From Acidovorax radicis N35 (GTDB taxonomy: Bacteria > Pseudomonadota > Gammaproteobacteria > Burkholderiales > Burkholderiaceae_C): DNA of 64,000 nt. The translations under genes and the position numbers were made by a program. The stretch's first letter is position 1. Every line of letters starts with the position of its first letter. Of the stretch, positions 63,307-64,000 are shown in pieces. The stretch covers positions 1 through 64,000 of the forward strand of contig NZ_AFBG01000014.1 of assembly GCF_000204195.1 (NCBI RefSeq). Direction: 5' to 3'. The notes below the pieces were generated by a model. The model was not told where the DNA came from and did no database searches. It worked only from the letters and a program-made list of their open reading frames with translations.

Positions 63307-63846
63307 TCAGGGTTTGTCGGGGTTATTGGACTGCTGGCGGGAGCGCCAGTCTTGGGGGTGCGGCGTGTAGCTGCCTGGTGCCATGCGGCCGGGCTGGGCT
63401 TCGCGGTTGCGGCGGTCGTCGGCGGCACGGCGGTCGCGTTCAGCCTGATCGCGCAGGGCCTGGTCACGGTCGCGCTGGCGGCGGTCGGCCTCGCGGGCCT
63501 GCTGGTCGCGGCGGTCGCGCTCGCGTTCCCGGGCCTGCCGGTCGCGCTCGGCACGTTCCCGTTCGCGTTCCCGCTCTCTCCAGTCACCGCGGTTGCGGTC
63601 GCGCTCCCAGCGGTCATCCCGGTCGCGTCCGCCGTAGTAAATGACGGGAGGGGGTGCGGAATAAGCGGGGTAAACCGGCTGTGGGCTGGAATACACCGGG
63701 GGGGCGTTGCTGTGGATGTAGCCTGGCTGCTCGTAGACCCGGTACGGCGCTGGCTCGTAATACGGGTCACCCGGCACCGTGGCGCAGCCGGTTACCGCGG
63801 CGCCCAGAACCGCGACAGAAATAAGGCGGGCGAGTGTGTATGTCAT
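63307..63846 (-). CDS. Putative outer-membrane lipoprotein with Arg/Asp/Glu-rich tail
   Basis: A 179-residue lipoprotein: signal peptide with lipobox AAVTGC (Cys 21), then a Pro/Tyr-rich segment (YYEPAPYRVYEQPGYIHSNA, YPAYSAPPPVIYY) and about 90 residues dominated by alternating Arg and Asp/Glu (RDRDDRWERDRNRGDWRERE). This tail resembles RNA-helicase-like or surface-interaction low-complexity tracts; no enzyme domain is seen. The start is the MTYTLARLIS ATG at 63846, inside a longer open frame. It is oriented like the DUF4124 gene, 69 nt upstream of it. Confidence 0.75.
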   Translation of the reverse strand: MTYTLARLISVAVLGAAVTGCATVPGDPYYEPAPYRVYEQPGYIHSNAPPVYSSPQPVYPAYSAPPPVIYYGGRDRDDRWERDRNRGDWRERERERERAERDRQARERERDRRDQQAREADRRQRDRDQALRDQAERDRRAADDRRNREAQPGRMAPGSYTPHPQDWRSRQQSNNPDKP

Positions 63847-64000
63847 GCTGGTCAGACCCTGGCAAGGCGTGGCCGTTCCACCCTGCTCGTAAAGCCCCCG
63901 AAAAGCACCCCGGCGGGGTGTTACAAGTTTCGAAGGCTTGCGCATTAAAGCCGCTCCCAATGTAGCGCGTGGGCCTGCGGTTTGGTTGACCTGCATGCCG
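63847..64000. other. Right edge of window
   Basis: 154 nt upstream of the lipoprotein gene. It contains its putative promoter region but no motif I can defend; nothing else is seen. Confidence 0.3.

Noticed and set aside
63440..63620. Tandem DNA repeat or CRISPR-like array
   Set aside because: The repeats are short degenerate codons for Arg/Asp/Glu in a coding region, without equal spacers.

Overview
This 64 kb, GC-rich window (no rRNA, tRNA or CRISPR seen) looks like chromosomal DNA of a Comamonadaceae betaproteobacterium, most likely Acidovorax or a close relative. The grounds are the DUF3579-argD-argF / rpsT / murJ / SirB1-TPR block, the purM ... hda-HAD-pcnB-folK block, a Bug-family solute-binding protein, the complete kynurenine pathway operon, and several short dispersed intergenic repeats of a kind I associate with this family. 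Genus is inferred from recall, not from a database match.

Layout. 1-9.5 kb: the 3' end of one EAL protein and a full GGDEF-EAL protein, an FAD monooxygenase, then the prkA-yeaH-spoVR stress operon. 9.6-12.8 kb: a MerR regulator divergent from a small membrane protein with a textbook MerR promoter, an MFS transporter, a 0.67 kb gap without a gene, and an MliC-like lipoprotein. 13-16 kb: kynB-kynU-kynA (tryptophan to anthranilate). 16.3-22.4 kb: an OmpR-type two-component system, a tandem-GNAT protein, a TonB-dependent receptor and a frameshifted CusF-like secreted protein; one 19-bp PmrA/QseB-like motif lies upstream of both the two-component system and the receptor, suggesting a regulon. 22.4-31.3 kb: HD-domain protein, argF, argD, DUF3579, rpsT, murJ, SirB1/TPR protein, orphan ParB-like protein, CorA/ZntB-type transporter. 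31.4-41.3 kb: polyphosphate kinase 2 behind back-to-back Pho-box-like repeats, a receiver/GAF pair, an isochorismatase / DJ-1 / GlxA-regulator cluster, a PHB-depolymerase-like esterase, a chemoreceptor, a PerM-type permease and purM. 41.7-50 kb: a complete D-xylose cluster (xylF-xylH-xylG-ROK regulator-xylB-xylA-oxidoreductase). 50.3-54.2 kb: hda, HAD hydrolase, pcnB, folK. 54.5-64 kb: a second isochorismatase/GlxA pair, a Bug solute-binding protein, a FixJ-type regulator with a DctB-like kinase and a 2Fe-2S reductase, a YeeZ-like dehydrogenase, a DUF4124-type protein and an Arg/Asp/Glu-rich lipoprotein.

The most unusual signals are non-coding or half-coding. Three dispersed repeat families are present (REP1, REP2, REP3). 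One REP1 copy is embedded in frame in argF. The last 50 bp of argF are duplicated 161 bp downstream like an attachment-site scar. One REP3 copy is bracketed by 13-bp inverted repeats. Two frameshift signatures (at the left edge and in the CusF-like gene) could be either real or sequencing errors.
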